Of a DNA stretch of 64,000 nt, positions 52,465-61,721 are shown in pieces. The DNA lies in assembly GCF_900109145.1 (NCBI RefSeq), contig NZ_FNYY01000014.1, forward strand, positions 1 through 64,000, in the 5' to 3' direction. A model generated the notes under the pieces. The model saw only the letters and a program-made list of their open reading frames with translations, did no database searches and was not told the DNA's origin. Position 1 is the stretch's first letter; each line of letters starts with the position of its first letter. The translations under genes were made by a program, and so were the position numbers. This DNA comes from Marinovum algicola. Lineage in GTDB: Bacteria > Pseudomonadota > Alphaproteobacteria > Rhodobacterales > Rhodobacteraceae.

Positions 52465-53331
52465 TCAGGTTACCTTTTTCAGTCTGGGGTCGAGCAGATC
52501 GCGCAGACCGTCGCCCATGAGGTTCAGGGACAGCACGGTCAGAAAGATCGCGAGCCCGGGGAACAGGGTGATCCAGGAGGCGGAGTAGAGATAGGTTCTG
52601 CCGTCGGCGATGATATTGCCCCAGGTCGGCGCCGGCGGCGGCGGGCCGACCCCGATAAAGCTCAGCGCCGCCTCGGCGAGGACCGCATCGGCAAAGATGA
52701 AGGTCATCTGCACCACCACCGGCGCCATGGCATTGGGCAGCAGATGCAGGCCGATGATCCGCAACGGCCCGGCGCCGGAGGCGCGGGCGGCCTCGACGAA
52801 CTGTTGTTGCGACAGCACCAGGATCGAGGCCCGTACGATGCGCGCGGTGCGCGGCGCATAGGCCACCCCGAGCGCCAGGATGACATTGGTGATCCCCGGC
52901 CCGAGCACGGCGGCAAGGGCGATGGCCATCAGCAGGGTGGGAAAGGCCTCGCCGGCATCCATCACCCGCATGATCGGGTTGTCGAGCCTGGGAAAATACC
53001 CCGCCGTGGCGCCGATCGCGATGCCCAGCCCGGCCGAGATGGTGATCACCGCCAGCCCGATGCCCAGAGAGACATGGCCGCCGTGCAGGACACGCGACAG
53101 GATATCCCGGCCAAAGCTGTCGGTGCCGAAGGGATGCGCCAGCGAGGGGCCCTTGAACCGCTCCATCAGCGAGGTGTCCTCGGGGCCGTAGGGGGTGAGG
53201 AAGGGGCCAAGGGCGGCGGCCAGCACGATAAGGCCGAAGATGACGCCGCCGATCAGCAGCGGCAGATGGGCCGCCGACATCCGGGTTGTCAGCCGTGTCG
53301 AAAAGCTTCGGAAGGCAGTCAGGTCAGTCAT
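52465..53331 (-). CDS. Peptide-type ABC transporter permease (DppC type)
   Basis: 288-residue permease. N-terminal span LPLLIGGVIFGLIVLAAAL is followed by the DppC signature PFGTDSFGRDILSRVLHGGH, then LGIGLAVITISAGLGIAIG and the EAA-like loop FVEAARASGAGPLRIIGLHLLPN. The ATG at 53331 is chosen; the longer frame upstream is antisense-like Ser/Pro-rich sequence overlapping the other permease. Overlap with the DppB-type gene is 8 bp. Confidence 0.9.
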   Translation of the reverse strand: MTDLTAFRSFSTRLTTRMSAAHLPLLIGGVIFGLIVLAAALGPFLTPYGPEDTSLMERFKGPSLAHPFGTDSFGRDILSRVLHGGHVSLGIGLAVITISAGLGIAIGATAGYFPRLDNPIMRVMDAGEAFPTLLMAIALAAVLGPGITNVILALGVAYAPRTARIVRASILVLSQQQFVEAARASGAGPLRIIGLHLLPNAMAPVVVQMTFIFADAVLAEAALSFIGVGPPPPAPTWGNIIADGRTYLYSASWITLFPGLAIFLTVLSLNLMGDGLRDLLDPRLKKVT

Positions 53332-54268
53332 AGCGCACCCGGGGGTCGAGCCAGGAATAGAGGATATCCACCAGCAGGTTGATGATGACGAAGGAAAAGG
53401 CGATGACGAGCATGCCGCCCTGAAGAACGGGGTAGTCGCGGCGCTGGATGCCATGCAGCATCAGCCGGCCGAGGCCGTTCAGGGAAAACACCGATTCCAC
53501 GATGATCGCCCCGGCCATGGTCAGCGAGAAGGAAATGCCGATCACCGTCAGGATCGGGATCATCGCGTTCTTGAGCGCGTGCCGGCCGATGACATTTCCC
53601 TGCCCCAGCCCCTTGGCCCGCGCGGTGCGCACATAGTCCTGGCCCAGTTGTTCCAGCATCACCGAGCGGGAAAACCGCGAAATCTGGCCCATCGAGGCGG
53701 TGCCCAGCGTCAGCGCTGGCAGCGCCATGGCCGACAGCCAGCCGGTGAACGACTCGGTCGGTGAGACATAGCCGCCCGGGGGGAACCAGCCGAGGCCGAC
53801 GGCAAAGATCAGGATCGCGATCAGGCCGAACCAGAAGTTCGGCACCGAGACGCCGAACAGCGCGACCGTCATCGCCAGCGCGTCGATCCAGCTGCGGTGA
53901 AAGACCGCCGCCAGCACGCCCAGGGCCACCCCGAGGACGGTGGCGAAGATGATCGAGAGGCCGGCCAGCGACAGGGTGACCGGCAGCCGTTCGAGGATCG
54001 CCTCGGTCACCGGCCGGTTCAGGATGTAGGAATAGCCCAGGTCGCCCTGGGCCAGCCCGAAGATCCAATCCTGGAGCCGCAGCGGCCAGGGGCGGTCGAG
54101 GCCGAGCTGGCGGCGCACGAATTCGACCTCGTCATTCGAGGCATCGGGTCCGGCGATGATCGCGGCGGCATCGCCCGGCACCAGCTGGATCAGCACGAAG
54201 GCGGCAATGCTGACCAGCAGCAGCACCGGGATCGCGCTGAGCAAACGTTTGAGGATGTATCTGGACAT
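53324..54268 (-). CDS. Peptide-type ABC transporter permease (DppB type)
   Basis: 314-residue permease. The N-terminal MSRYILKRLLSAIPVLLLVS is the classic DppB start; then DRPWPLRLQDWIFGLAQGDLG, GVSVPNFWFGLIAILIFAVG, the EAA loop YVRTARAKGLGQGNVIGRHA and the C-terminal SWLDPRVRYD. First gene of the transporter set on the minus strand, 5 bp after the LysR gene stop, so regulator and transporter may share a transcript. Confidence 0.92.
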   Translation of the reverse strand: MSRYILKRLLSAIPVLLLVSIAAFVLIQLVPGDAAAIIAGPDASNDEVEFVRRQLGLDRPWPLRLQDWIFGLAQGDLGYSYILNRPVTEAILERLPVTLSLAGLSIIFATVLGVALGVLAAVFHRSWIDALAMTVALFGVSVPNFWFGLIAILIFAVGLGWFPPGGYVSPTESFTGWLSAMALPALTLGTASMGQISRFSRSVMLEQLGQDYVRTARAKGLGQGNVIGRHALKNAMIPILTVIGISFSLTMAGAIIVESVFSLNGLGRLMLHGIQRRDYPVLQGGMLVIAFSFVIINLLVDILYSWLDPRVRYD

Positions 54269-54273
54269 GATTT

Positions 54274-55215
54274 TCAGCGCTCGTGTTCAAGGGAATCGGA
54301 AGGCTCCATCCCGGCATCGCGGTCCGCTATGAAGGCCCGGGCGGTCTCCATGATGAAGTGCAGCCCCGAGGGGATCTGCCGGTTCTTGCGCCAGACCATG
54401 CCGGTGGCGCGCATCCGGGCGACGCGCACCTCGGAGATGACGGCGAGCTGGCCGGTGCGCACCGCCTTGGCGTTGCGCGGCTGGAATCCCAGAAGATCGC
54501 TGTTGATCAGCGCCTGGGTGGCCAGTTCCCGCTGCGGGGTTTCCAGGATCACGTTGGGTTTGGGCAGGCCCCGGTTCTGCGCGGTGCTGGTCAGCCAGTT
54601 CCAGGTGAGATCGCTTTCGCTGCATTCGCCGACCACCCAGTCATAGCCCATCATCTCGTGAAAGCGGCAGGGTCGGTCGAGCCGGGCCAGCGGGTGGCCG
54701 GGGCGCGCCACGACACGCAACTGGCCATAGGTCAGGTTTTCCGAACACAGGTCGGGGCCGAGCGGCACGGTCATGGCGGTAAAGGCCAGATCGATCTGGC
54801 CGGACTTCAGCCGGGCCAGGATATCGGTGACCGAGCCGGTAAAGACGCTGATCCGCAGCCCGGGGCGCTGCCGGTGCATGCGCACGAAGATCTCGGGCAG
54901 CTGGTCGGAAACCCAGGTCTGGCCGGCGCCGATGCGGAAATGCCCGCTCTGGCCCTTGCGCATCGAGGTGGCCACGCTCTTGAGATCGCGGGTCTCGCGC
55001 TCGAGCACCGTGGCATATTCCAGGAACAGCCGGCCAAAGGGCGTCAGCGCCGCGCCCTGCGGCCCCCGGTCGAAGACCTTGAAGCCGAATTCATCCTCGA
55101 TGCGCATGACGATCTTGCTCAGGGCCGATTGCCCCATGCCAAGCCGCTCTGCCGCTTTCGAGAACCGGCCCGTCTCGGCGATCTCGCGAACGATATGTGC
55201 GTGGCGTGTTTCCAT
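54274..55215 (-). CDS. LysR-family transcriptional regulator
   Basis: 313 residues with N-terminal HTH (HIVREIAETGRFSKAAERLG, GQSALSKIVMRIEDEFGFKV) and an effector domain from about residue 95 (GHFRIGAGQTWVSDQLPEIF). GGGGAGG precedes the ATG at 55215; an in-frame start 20 codons upstream lacks support. It is divergent from a peptide-type binding-protein gene and co-directional with the cognate permeases, and a clear LysR-like dyad (55313-55329) lies in the shared intergenic region. It probably controls the transporter and the sulfatase pair. Confidence 0.9.
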   Translation of the reverse strand: METRHAHIVREIAETGRFSKAAERLGMGQSALSKIVMRIEDEFGFKVFDRGPQGAALTPFGRLFLEYATVLERETRDLKSVATSMRKGQSGHFRIGAGQTWVSDQLPEIFVRMHRQRPGLRISVFTGSVTDILARLKSGQIDLAFTAMTVPLGPDLCSENLTYGQLRVVARPGHPLARLDRPCRFHEMMGYDWVVGECSESDLTWNWLTSTAQNRGLPKPNVILETPQRELATQALINSDLLGFQPRNAKAVRTGQLAVISEVRVARMRATGMVWRKNRQIPSGLHFIMETARAFIADRDAGMEPSDSLEHER

Positions 55216-55312
55216 GTCCTCCCCTCCGGCCCTGTGTGCATCAGGCGCCGGCTTGCCCGTCCAGAATGGCGACAAGGCCCGCCGGCACGCAACGCCTAAG
55301 CCTCGATGACAT

Positions 55313-55329
55313 CATTCCGGATTGGAATG
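55313..55329. promoter_or_regulatory. Candidate LysR operator in the divergent region
   Basis: CATTCC-N5-GGAATG, a perfect 6-bp inverted repeat with a 5-bp centre and T-N11-A core, midway between the LysR start (55215) and the binding-protein start (55412). Confidence 0.55.
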
Positions 55330-55411
55330 GTAAAGCTCGAAACTCCGCGTTGCGAGGAAAGGCAAAATGCCGGCTAATCGGCCCAAGCCTACAACAACGG
55401 GAGGACTTGAA

Positions 55412-56866
55412 ATGAAATTCAGAGCAATGGCGGCCGCCGCGCTGGCCGCGACGCTTGGCCTGACGGCCCCCGCCTCGGCCCAGGATCCGGCCAAGGGCGG
55501 CGACCTTGTCGTCGCGATGGCCGTGACGCTTCCAAGTGTCGATCCGCATGCCTCGACCGGTGTGGCGACGCGGTATGTGTCGGCCCATATGTTCGAAGGC
55601 GTGGTCACGCGCGGCGAGACCGGCGACATCATTCCGCAACTGGCCGCCAGCTACGAGATGAGCGACGACGCCCGGACCTATACCTTCACCCTGCGCGACG
55701 GCGTGCGCTTTCACGACGGCAGCACGCTGGACGCCGGCGACGTTGTGGCCTCGTTGCAGCGCATGAAGGACGCCGGCGTCGACCAGGGTGTCATGGCGCT
55801 TGTCGAGAACCTGGAGGCGGTCGACGATCTGACCGTACGGGTCACCATGAGCGAGCCGCATCCGACCTTTCTCGACAGCCTGTCTTCGCCGCGGGTGATC
55901 GTCGGGATCATGCCCGAAGAGATCGCGGCGCTGCCCAAGGAAGAGTTCAAGCCGGTCGGCACCGGGCCGTTCGAATTCGTCGAATGGGTGCCCGACAGCC
56001 ACATCAGGCTGGCCCGTTTCGAGGCGTACAGCCAGCAGGCCGAAGCCACGCCGCGCGACGGATTCGGCGGCAAACGCACGGTGTATGTGGATACCGTGAC
56101 CTTCCGCACCGTGCCGGAAGCGGGGGCGCAGATCGCCGGGTTGCTGACCGGCGACTACCATATCGCCGACCAGGTTTCGCCGCAGGATGTGCCACGGCTC
56201 GAGGCCTCGGACGAGGTCAGCGCCGTCAAGGTGCTGCCGTGGTACATGGTTCACCAGACCTTCAACCTGACCAAGCCTCTGGGCGCGGACGAGTATTTCC
56301 GCAAGGCGGTGCAGGTCGGGCTCGACCTCGAGGTGCTGCTCGATTTCGCCACCGGCGGCAATTACGTGCTTGGCCACGGCTGGCAGTATGACGGTTTCCC
56401 CTATTACTCCGATGCCGGGATCGAGACCTACAACCTCGGCGATGTCGACAAGGCGAAAGAGCTGCTGGCGCAGAGCGCCTATGATGGTGAAGAGATCGAG
56501 ATCCTGACGATCTCGGACGAGGCGGCGCTGCGGGATTATGCCATCGCGCTGGCCGATCAGCTCGGCAAGCTGGGCATCAAGACCCGCATCAACGCGCAGA
56601 ACGCCGCCACCTGGTCGGCGCTGCGGGTCGAGCGCGAGAGCTGGACGATCATCATTGGCGGTTTCGGCATGGCTCCGTCGATCGGGCCGTTCGGCATGCT
56701 GCGCCACTTTTCCGGAGACGGGTCGCTTCAGGGCGTGACCTTTCCCGAAATCGAGGACGCCGCCCATCGCGTCAGAACCGGCCTGACCTTCGAGGAGCGC
56801 AAAAAGGCCTTCGAAGACTATCAGGCCGGGGTGTTGGGCAAGGCGATCTCGATCCGCGCCGGGTGA
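55412..56866 (+). CDS. Peptide-type ABC transporter substrate-binding protein (SBP family 5)
   Basis: 484 residues with a Sec signal (MKFRAMAAAALAATLGLTAP, cleavage near ASA-QD). The mature part begins DPAKGGDLVVAMAVTLPSVDPH and contains FEGVVTRGETGDIIPQLAASY and YTFTLRDGVRFHDGSTLDAGD, diagnostic of the DppA/OppA family. GGGAGGA precedes the start. It supplies the receptor for the permeases and ATPases encoded divergently at 50.5-54.3 kb. A strong hairpin follows, then two sulfatase genes on the same strand, suggesting the imported ligand is a sulfate ester or its breakdown product. Confidence 0.9.
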   Translation: MKFRAMAAAALAATLGLTAPASAQDPAKGGDLVVAMAVTLPSVDPHASTGVATRYVSAHMFEGVVTRGETGDIIPQLAASYEMSDDARTYTFTLRDGVRFHDGSTLDAGDVVASLQRMKDAGVDQGVMALVENLEAVDDLTVRVTMSEPHPTFLDSLSSPRVIVGIMPEEIAALPKEEFKPVGTGPFEFVEWVPDSHIRLARFEAYSQQAEATPRDGFGGKRTVYVDTVTFRTVPEAGAQIAGLLTGDYHIADQVSPQDVPRLEASDEVSAVKVLPWYMVHQTFNLTKPLGADEYFRKAVQVGLDLEVLLDFATGGNYVLGHGWQYDGFPYYSDAGIETYNLGDVDKAKELLAQSAYDGEEIEILTISDEAALRDYAIALADQLGKLGIKTRINAQNAATWSALRVERESWTIIIGGFGMAPSIGPFGMLRHFSGDGSLQGVTFPEIEDAAHRVRTGLTFEERKKAFEDYQAGVLGKAISIRAG

Positions 56867-56908
56867 TCCGCGCCTGGGACATCTGGCTCGCTCCCTGAGC
56901 CGGACCTT

Positions 56909-56940
56909 CGCCCCGCATCCGCCTCCTCGGATGCGGGGCG
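56909..56940 (+). terminator. Strong hairpin after the binding-protein gene
   Basis: CGCCCCGCATCCG (56909-56921) pairs perfectly over 13 bp with CGGATGCGGGGCG (56928-56940), 6-nt loop, 43 bp beyond the stop. Without a U run it may cause partial termination or stabilise the upstream message, keeping receptor expression above that of the sulfatases. Confidence 0.55.
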
Positions 56941-57039
56941 TGGGCCCCCAAGTCGTAAGGAAATTCCCCCAGGGTGCCGGCGGGCACCGGCACGGCGAAG
57001 GCCGACGCCGCAGCTGCGTCCGGCAGACGGAGACAGGAC

Positions 57040-58257
57040 ATGCACAAGCACCCCGACATACTTCTCATCCTCGCCAACAGGCACAGGCGCGACTACACCG
57101 GCGCCGGCGGGGGGCAGCTTGTCCATACGCCCCACATCGACCGGCTGGCGGCCGAGGGGGTCTGGTTCGACAAGGCCGCCACGATCTTTCCCGCCCCCGG
57201 TCCGTCGCGGATGTCGATCCTCAGCGGTCGCTATCCGGCCGCGGATGCCGCGCCGGTGACGCTGGCCGAAAGCCCGCTGGGCCGCTGTCTGGCCGCGGCC
57301 GGATACGCGCTGACCGAGATCACGCCCGCGCCGGGCCCCGAGGGGCTGCGCCGCACTGCGGAACGGGCCCGCGATGCGTTGGCCGGCGGCACCGGGCCGC
57401 GCTTTACCCTGGTCACCCTTCCGGAACTGGACGGGGAAACCGACGATCTGCCGGCGGAGGTTCTGGATCTCTATCGCGGCAAGGGCATTCCGCTGGCCAT
57501 GCACCACGCGGCGGTGACCGCCTGCGACCGCGCGGTCGGGCAGATCCTCGACGCGCTTGCGGCCACGGGCAGGGCCGGGACCACGGCGGTGATCTACAGT
57601 TCGGTGGTCGGCGATCAGTTCAAGTTTCGCGATGCCGTCAACCGGGGCGGCCACACCTGTTACGACGATTGCATCCGGGTGCCGCTGGTGATCCGGGGGC
57701 CCGGCGGGCCGGCGGGGGTGCGGCTGGCGCAGATTGTCGGATTGCACGATCTGGCCCCCACCATCGCGGCGATGGCCGGGGCCGATCTGGCGGATGCCGA
57801 TGGTGAGAGCCTTCTGCCGCTGATGGCCGGCCGGCCGACGGCCTGGCGCCGGGCGCTCTATATCCACAACCGCCACCTGCGCCATATCGCGGTGACCTTT
57901 GAGGCCGAGAAGGGCCGGGCCTATTACGGCACCTTTCCGTCCTGGGATCAGCGCGCCATCTGGACCGGGCGCCACAAGCTGATCCTGAGCTTCGACAAGG
58001 GCCGGCACAGCCTGTTCGACACCTGCATCGACCCGGAAGAGGAATTCGATCTGTTCGGCGCGCCGCACCGGCGCACGCCGATGGACGAGCTCACCAGGTT
58101 CAAGGACACCATGCCGCTGGTTCGGGAACTGGCGCAGGAGATGGCCGCGCTTGCCGAGCGGGTTGGCGACCGGGCGGGCGCGGATCTGGCGCGCGAGATC
58201 GCCCGCTCGGCCGATCCGCTGCACCGGCCGGCCGGCACACCGTTTCATCATCTTTGA
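57040..58257 (+). CDS. Sulfatase-fold protein lacking catalytic residues (pseudo-sulfatase)
   Basis: 405 residues, clearly of the sulfatase fold (HTPHIDRLAAEGVWFDKA, PSRMSILSGRYP, VGLHDLAPTIAAMAGADL, WTGRHKLILSF). The catalytic sites are all altered: the N-terminal metal Asp-Gln is Asn13-Arg14 (LANRHRRD); the formylglycine Cys position is Pro53 (PGPSR); and the Asp-His of the second metal motif is Val-Val (SSVVGDQF). The gene is intact, has GACAGGA upstream of its ATG and normal codon use, so it looks retained rather than decayed. It lies 12 bp before an active-looking sulfatase of nearly equal length. A binding or regulatory partner role is possible; enzymatic sulfatase activity is not expected. 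Confidence 0.85.
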   Translation: MHKHPDILLILANRHRRDYTGAGGGQLVHTPHIDRLAAEGVWFDKAATIFPAPGPSRMSILSGRYPAADAAPVTLAESPLGRCLAAAGYALTEITPAPGPEGLRRTAERARDALAGGTGPRFTLVTLPELDGETDDLPAEVLDLYRGKGIPLAMHHAAVTACDRAVGQILDALAATGRAGTTAVIYSSVVGDQFKFRDAVNRGGHTCYDDCIRVPLVIRGPGGPAGVRLAQIVGLHDLAPTIAAMAGADLADADGESLLPLMAGRPTAWRRALYIHNRHLRHIAVTFEAEKGRAYYGTFPSWDQRAIWTGRHKLILSFDKGRHSLFDTCIDPEEEFDLFGAPHRRTPMDELTRFKDTMPLVRELAQEMAALAERVGDRAGADLAREIARSADPLHRPAGTPFHHL

Positions 58258-58269
58258 CAGGAGAGCCCC

Positions 58270-59517
58270 ATGACAGACCAACCGAATATCCTCGTCCTGT
58301 TCAGCGATCAGCAGCGCGCCGACAGCCTGCCCAGCTATGGCAACAGCTTCGTCTCGGCGCCCTACCTTGACCGGATGGCGCGCGATGGCGCGCGGTTCAG
58401 CCAGTGCCGGACGGTGTTTCCGGTCTGCACCCCGGCGCGGGCCTCGATGTGGACCGGCAAGTTCCCCCACAGCCACGGCATCGAGAAAAACGTCTATGGC
58501 GTGCCCGATCTGCTGGCCGACCGCGGGCTGACCGATCGGACCGTCTTTGCCCTGCTGCGCGGCGCCGGCTATCAATGCGGCTATTGGGGAAAATGGCATC
58601 TGGGCGAGGCCAACCCGGGGCCGTTCGACGAATGGCATGCGTTCAATTCCTGGGGCGGGCACTGGCAGGATCACCGCCAGCATTTTCAGGGCGGCACCTA
58701 TATTCCCGACCGCGACACCGACGCGATGATCACCTGGCTGCGCGAACGCGAGACGACGCGCCCGTTCTGTTCGGTGATCTCCTGGTATCCGCCGCATGAT
58801 CCGTTCTCCTGCCCGCTGGACACGATGGACCATTACCGGCGCATGGGCGTGCCGTGCCCGGGCTACTACGGTTCGGTCACCGCGCTCGACCGCTGTGTCG
58901 GCCGGATCATGGCGGCGCTGGAAGAGACCGGGCAGGCCGGGAATACCATCGTGTTCTACTACTCCGATCACGGCGAGACCTTTCGCGCCCGCGACGGGGT
59001 GACATCGAAATTCGTCTGCACCGAGGATTCCGTGCATGTGCCGTTTCTGATGCGGGGGCCGGGCATTGCCGACAATCTGGTCATCGACGAATTGATCGGC
59101 CTGCAAGACCTGATGCCGACGATGCTGGATATCGCCGGGGTGGCGGCGCCGGCGGACCTGCAAGGCCGCAGCCTGATGCCTCTGATCCGCGGCGAGGCGC
59201 CGGACTGGCGCGACATCGCCTATATCGAGAACGAGACCCACAACATCATGCGCGACAGCGATGCCGACCCGAGGGCGCGGCGGCGCCAGCGGGCGGTGTT
59301 CGACGGACGCCACAAGCTCATCCTCGAGGATGGGCAGGCCATCCTGTTCGATCTCGCCGCGGACCCCGAAGAGCGCATTGACGTCTCGGCCGCGAACCCC
59401 GCCGAGGTCGCGCGTCTGGCGGGCCGTCTCGGGGCCGAGGCGGCGCGGCTTGACGATCCGCTGGGATGCAAGCTGGCCGAAGCGGCGCTTGGCGGGCGGG
59501 CGGCGCTGGCGTCATGA
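58270..59517 (+). CDS. Sulfatase-family hydrolase 2
   Basis: 415 residues with an intact active site: Asp13-Gln14 in LFSDQQRADS, formylglycine motif C53-T-P-A-R in FPVCTPARASMWTGKFPHSHG, KWHLGEANPG, and YYSDHGETFRARDG for the second metal site. No signal peptide, so cytoplasmic. CAGGAGAG precedes the ATG. Residue numbering of the active Cys equals that of the Pro in the preceding pseudo-sulfatase, supporting origin by duplication. Family members hydrolyse sulfated sugars, choline sulfate or heparan-type units; the substrate here is unknown. Confidence 0.9.
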   Translation: MTDQPNILVLFSDQQRADSLPSYGNSFVSAPYLDRMARDGARFSQCRTVFPVCTPARASMWTGKFPHSHGIEKNVYGVPDLLADRGLTDRTVFALLRGAGYQCGYWGKWHLGEANPGPFDEWHAFNSWGGHWQDHRQHFQGGTYIPDRDTDAMITWLRERETTRPFCSVISWYPPHDPFSCPLDTMDHYRRMGVPCPGYYGSVTALDRCVGRIMAALEETGQAGNTIVFYYSDHGETFRARDGVTSKFVCTEDSVHVPFLMRGPGIADNLVIDELIGLQDLMPTMLDIAGVAAPADLQGRSLMPLIRGEAPDWRDIAYIENETHNIMRDSDADPRARRRQRAVFDGRHKLILEDGQAILFDLAADPEERIDVSAANPAEVARLAGRLGAEAARLDDPLGCKLAEAALGGRAALAS

Positions 59518-59592
59518 GCCGGCACGCGCCCCGGCGGTCCTGACGGAGAAGACCCGGCGCCGGCCTGTCTCGGGGTGGCTGTCCGGCCGGTG

Positions 59593-60735
59593 TCAGGGAT
59601 AGGTCGTTGAGCCGTCGGCGCGGGTTTCGACCCGGCGTTCCCAATGCAGGTAACCCGAGGTCTCCAGCGCCGTTTCGTCGATCTCGATGCCCCAGCCGGG
59701 GCGGTCCGGGCGCAGGCCCAGGTAGCCATCGACAGGCTCATAGGGATCGACCGCCCAGGGCGCATGATGCGGCGGGCGGTATTCCAGCAGGCGGAAATTC
59801 GTCTGGGCGGCGGCGAAATGCACGTTATGCGCCGTCGCCAGCGGGCCCATCGGATTATGCGGCATCACCGAGACGTAATGCGCATCGGCCAGATCGGCGA
59901 TCCGGCGCATCTCGGTCAGCCCGCCGACGACGGCAATGTCGGGCTGGACGATATCGGCGCCCTGGGCGGCCAGCAGCGACAGGAACTCGAACCGGTTGTA
60001 CAGGCATTCGCCGGTGGCAATCGGGATCGCCACCTTGGATTTCAGCGCGGTCCAGGCCGGGATATGCTCGGGCCGGATCGGCTCTTCGAGAAACAGCGGA
60101 TCGTAAGGCGCCAGCGCCTGCGCCAGTTGCACCGCGCGGATCGGCTCGAAGATCATCGCATGGGCGTCGAAGGCAAATTCCAGATCTTCGGGCAGGGCCT
60201 CGCGGATCGCGCCGAACCAGTGTGCGGCGCTGGCACAGGTGACCCCCCATCGCCCGGCATGGGGGTTGCGCCGATAGGGCGACAGCTTGAAGGCGCGATA
60301 GCCTGCCGTGGCGCGCAACCGGGTGACGATATCGATGGTCTCGCCGACATCTGGCGCGGTATAGACACCGCAATAGACCTCGACCCGGTCACGGACGTTG
60401 CCGCCCAGAAGCCTGTAGACCGGCACGTCCAGGGCCTTGGCCGCGATGTCCCAGAGCGCGTGGTCGATGGCGGCAATCGCCGCCAGCCCGAGCGCGCCGG
60501 GCGGAAACCGGCAATGCTGAAGAAGCTTCTGGTTGAGATAGGTCACCCGCGTCGCATCCTCGCCCGCAAGCTGGTGCGCCAGCCAGTCGATGACCGGGGC
60601 AAGCGCAAGGTCGGGCCCGTGGTTGTAGGCCTCGCCCCAGCCGGTGAGCCCGTCCGTGGTGGTGATCGAGACCAGCAGGCGCGGGCGGTCATCGACCCGG
60701 GTCATGAAACAGCGGATTCGGTCGATCTTGGTCAT
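59593..60735 (-). CDS. Enolase-superfamily sugar-acid dehydratase (galactonate dehydratase-like)
   Basis: 380 residues of the mandelate racemase/muconate lactonising group. N-terminal capping part TTTDGLTGWGEAYNHGP, then YRLLGGNVRDRVEVYCGVY, FKLSPYRR, metal ligands Asp in EFAFDAHAMI, Glu in PLFLEEPIRPE and Glu in IATGECLYNRFEF, Asp in ADIVQPDIAVVGGL and the His in VSVMPHNPMGPLATA. This pattern fits D-galactonate or similar aldonate dehydratases making 2-keto-3-deoxy acids. It overlaps the DapA-family gene (ATGA), so dehydration and aldol cleavage are coupled on one mRNA. Confidence 0.87.
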   Translation of the reverse strand: MTKIDRIRCFMTRVDDRPRLLVSITTTDGLTGWGEAYNHGPDLALAPVIDWLAHQLAGEDATRVTYLNQKLLQHCRFPPGALGLAAIAAIDHALWDIAAKALDVPVYRLLGGNVRDRVEVYCGVYTAPDVGETIDIVTRLRATAGYRAFKLSPYRRNPHAGRWGVTCASAAHWFGAIREALPEDLEFAFDAHAMIFEPIRAVQLAQALAPYDPLFLEEPIRPEHIPAWTALKSKVAIPIATGECLYNRFEFLSLLAAQGADIVQPDIAVVGGLTEMRRIADLADAHYVSVMPHNPMGPLATAHNVHFAAAQTNFRLLEYRPPHHAPWAVDPYEPVDGYLGLRPDRPGWGIEIDETALETSGYLHWERRVETRADGSTTYP

Positions 60736-61646
60736 TCTGTCCCTTCTCGGATCAGGGCGTTGGCCGCAAGGAAGTGCTCGAGCCGCCGGGCCTGCGACGG
60801 GCTCAGCGGCCAGGCCGAGGGCGGGCGCGTCGGGCCGCAGGCATGCCCCTGCGCCAGAAGCGCGGCCTTGACGGCGGTGACATTCGTGCCGTTCAGCTCT
60901 TCGGCGCGGATATCCTCGAAAGCGCGCATTCCGTTGATCAGCGCCGAGGCGCCGGGATAGTCGCCGGCCGCCAGCGCGGCATGGATCGCGACCGAGCGTT
61001 CGGGCCAGACATTGATCAGCCCGGAGGTGAAACCGCGCGCGCCCACGGCATAGAGCGGCGGTGCCCAGACCTCGGCCAGACCGGCGACCCAGATGATGCC
61101 GGGATCGCAGGCGGCGATCGCGGCGGCGAGGTTCAGCGGGTTCGGCGTGGCCCATTTCACGCCCCGGACGCCCGGTATGGCGCAGAGATCTGCGATCCGC
61201 GCCGTCCCCATAGCGTCGTTGCGAAGGTAGAGCACCAGCGGCAGCCCGTCGGCCGCATCGGCAATCGCGCGGATGTAATCAACCGTCCCGCGCGGGCTGA
61301 CAAAGGGATCGGGCGGCTGGTGGATCATCAGCCCGCTGGCCCCGGCCTCTGCCGAGGCCCGGGCCAGGCGGCAGGCATCGGGCAGGCTGCGCCCGACGCC
61401 GGCCAGAAGCGGCGCGCGATTTCCCACCAGAACGGCGACCGCGCGGACCATCGTGCAGGCCTCGTCACACGACAGGGCGGAGAACTCGCCGGTGTTGCCG
61501 TTGACCACCGGCAGGTGGACCCCGGCCGCAAGCGCCCGGTCCAGCAGCGGCGCAAGGCGCGAAGGCGCCACCATGCCGGAGCTGTCGAAAGGGGTGACCA
61601 GAATGCCCGAAATGCCGGTCAGCGCGGCGGCGAAATCCAGTGTCAT
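60732..61646 (-). CDS. Dihydrodipicolinate synthase-family lyase
   Basis: 304-residue TIM-barrel Schiff-base aldolase/dehydratase. Conserved parts: GILVTPFDSSG, VVNGNTGEFSALS (family GTTGE position), LPLVLYLRND (catalytic Tyr) and the Schiff-base Lys in GVRGVKWATPN. With the aldonate dehydratase on the same transcript it probably cleaves or further dehydrates a 2-keto-3-deoxy sugar acid rather than making dihydrodipicolinate. The ATG at 61646 has AAAGGG upstream; a TTG at 61664 is an alternative start. Confidence 0.83.
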   Translation of the reverse strand: MTLDFAAALTGISGILVTPFDSSGMVAPSRLAPLLDRALAAGVHLPVVNGNTGEFSALSCDEACTMVRAVAVLVGNRAPLLAGVGRSLPDACRLARASAEAGASGLMIHQPPDPFVSPRGTVDYIRAIADAADGLPLVLYLRNDAMGTARIADLCAIPGVRGVKWATPNPLNLAAAIAACDPGIIWVAGLAEVWAPPLYAVGARGFTSGLINVWPERSVAIHAALAAGDYPGASALINGMRAFEDIRAEELNGTNVTAVKAALLAQGHACGPTRPPSAWPLSPSQARRLEHFLAANALIREGTE

Positions 61647-61721
61647 GGCGGCCCTTTCGGTCAAGATCGCGCGGGCGCATCCCCGCGACTCCGGCGGCGG
61701 CGGAATGCCCGCGGTTTCACG

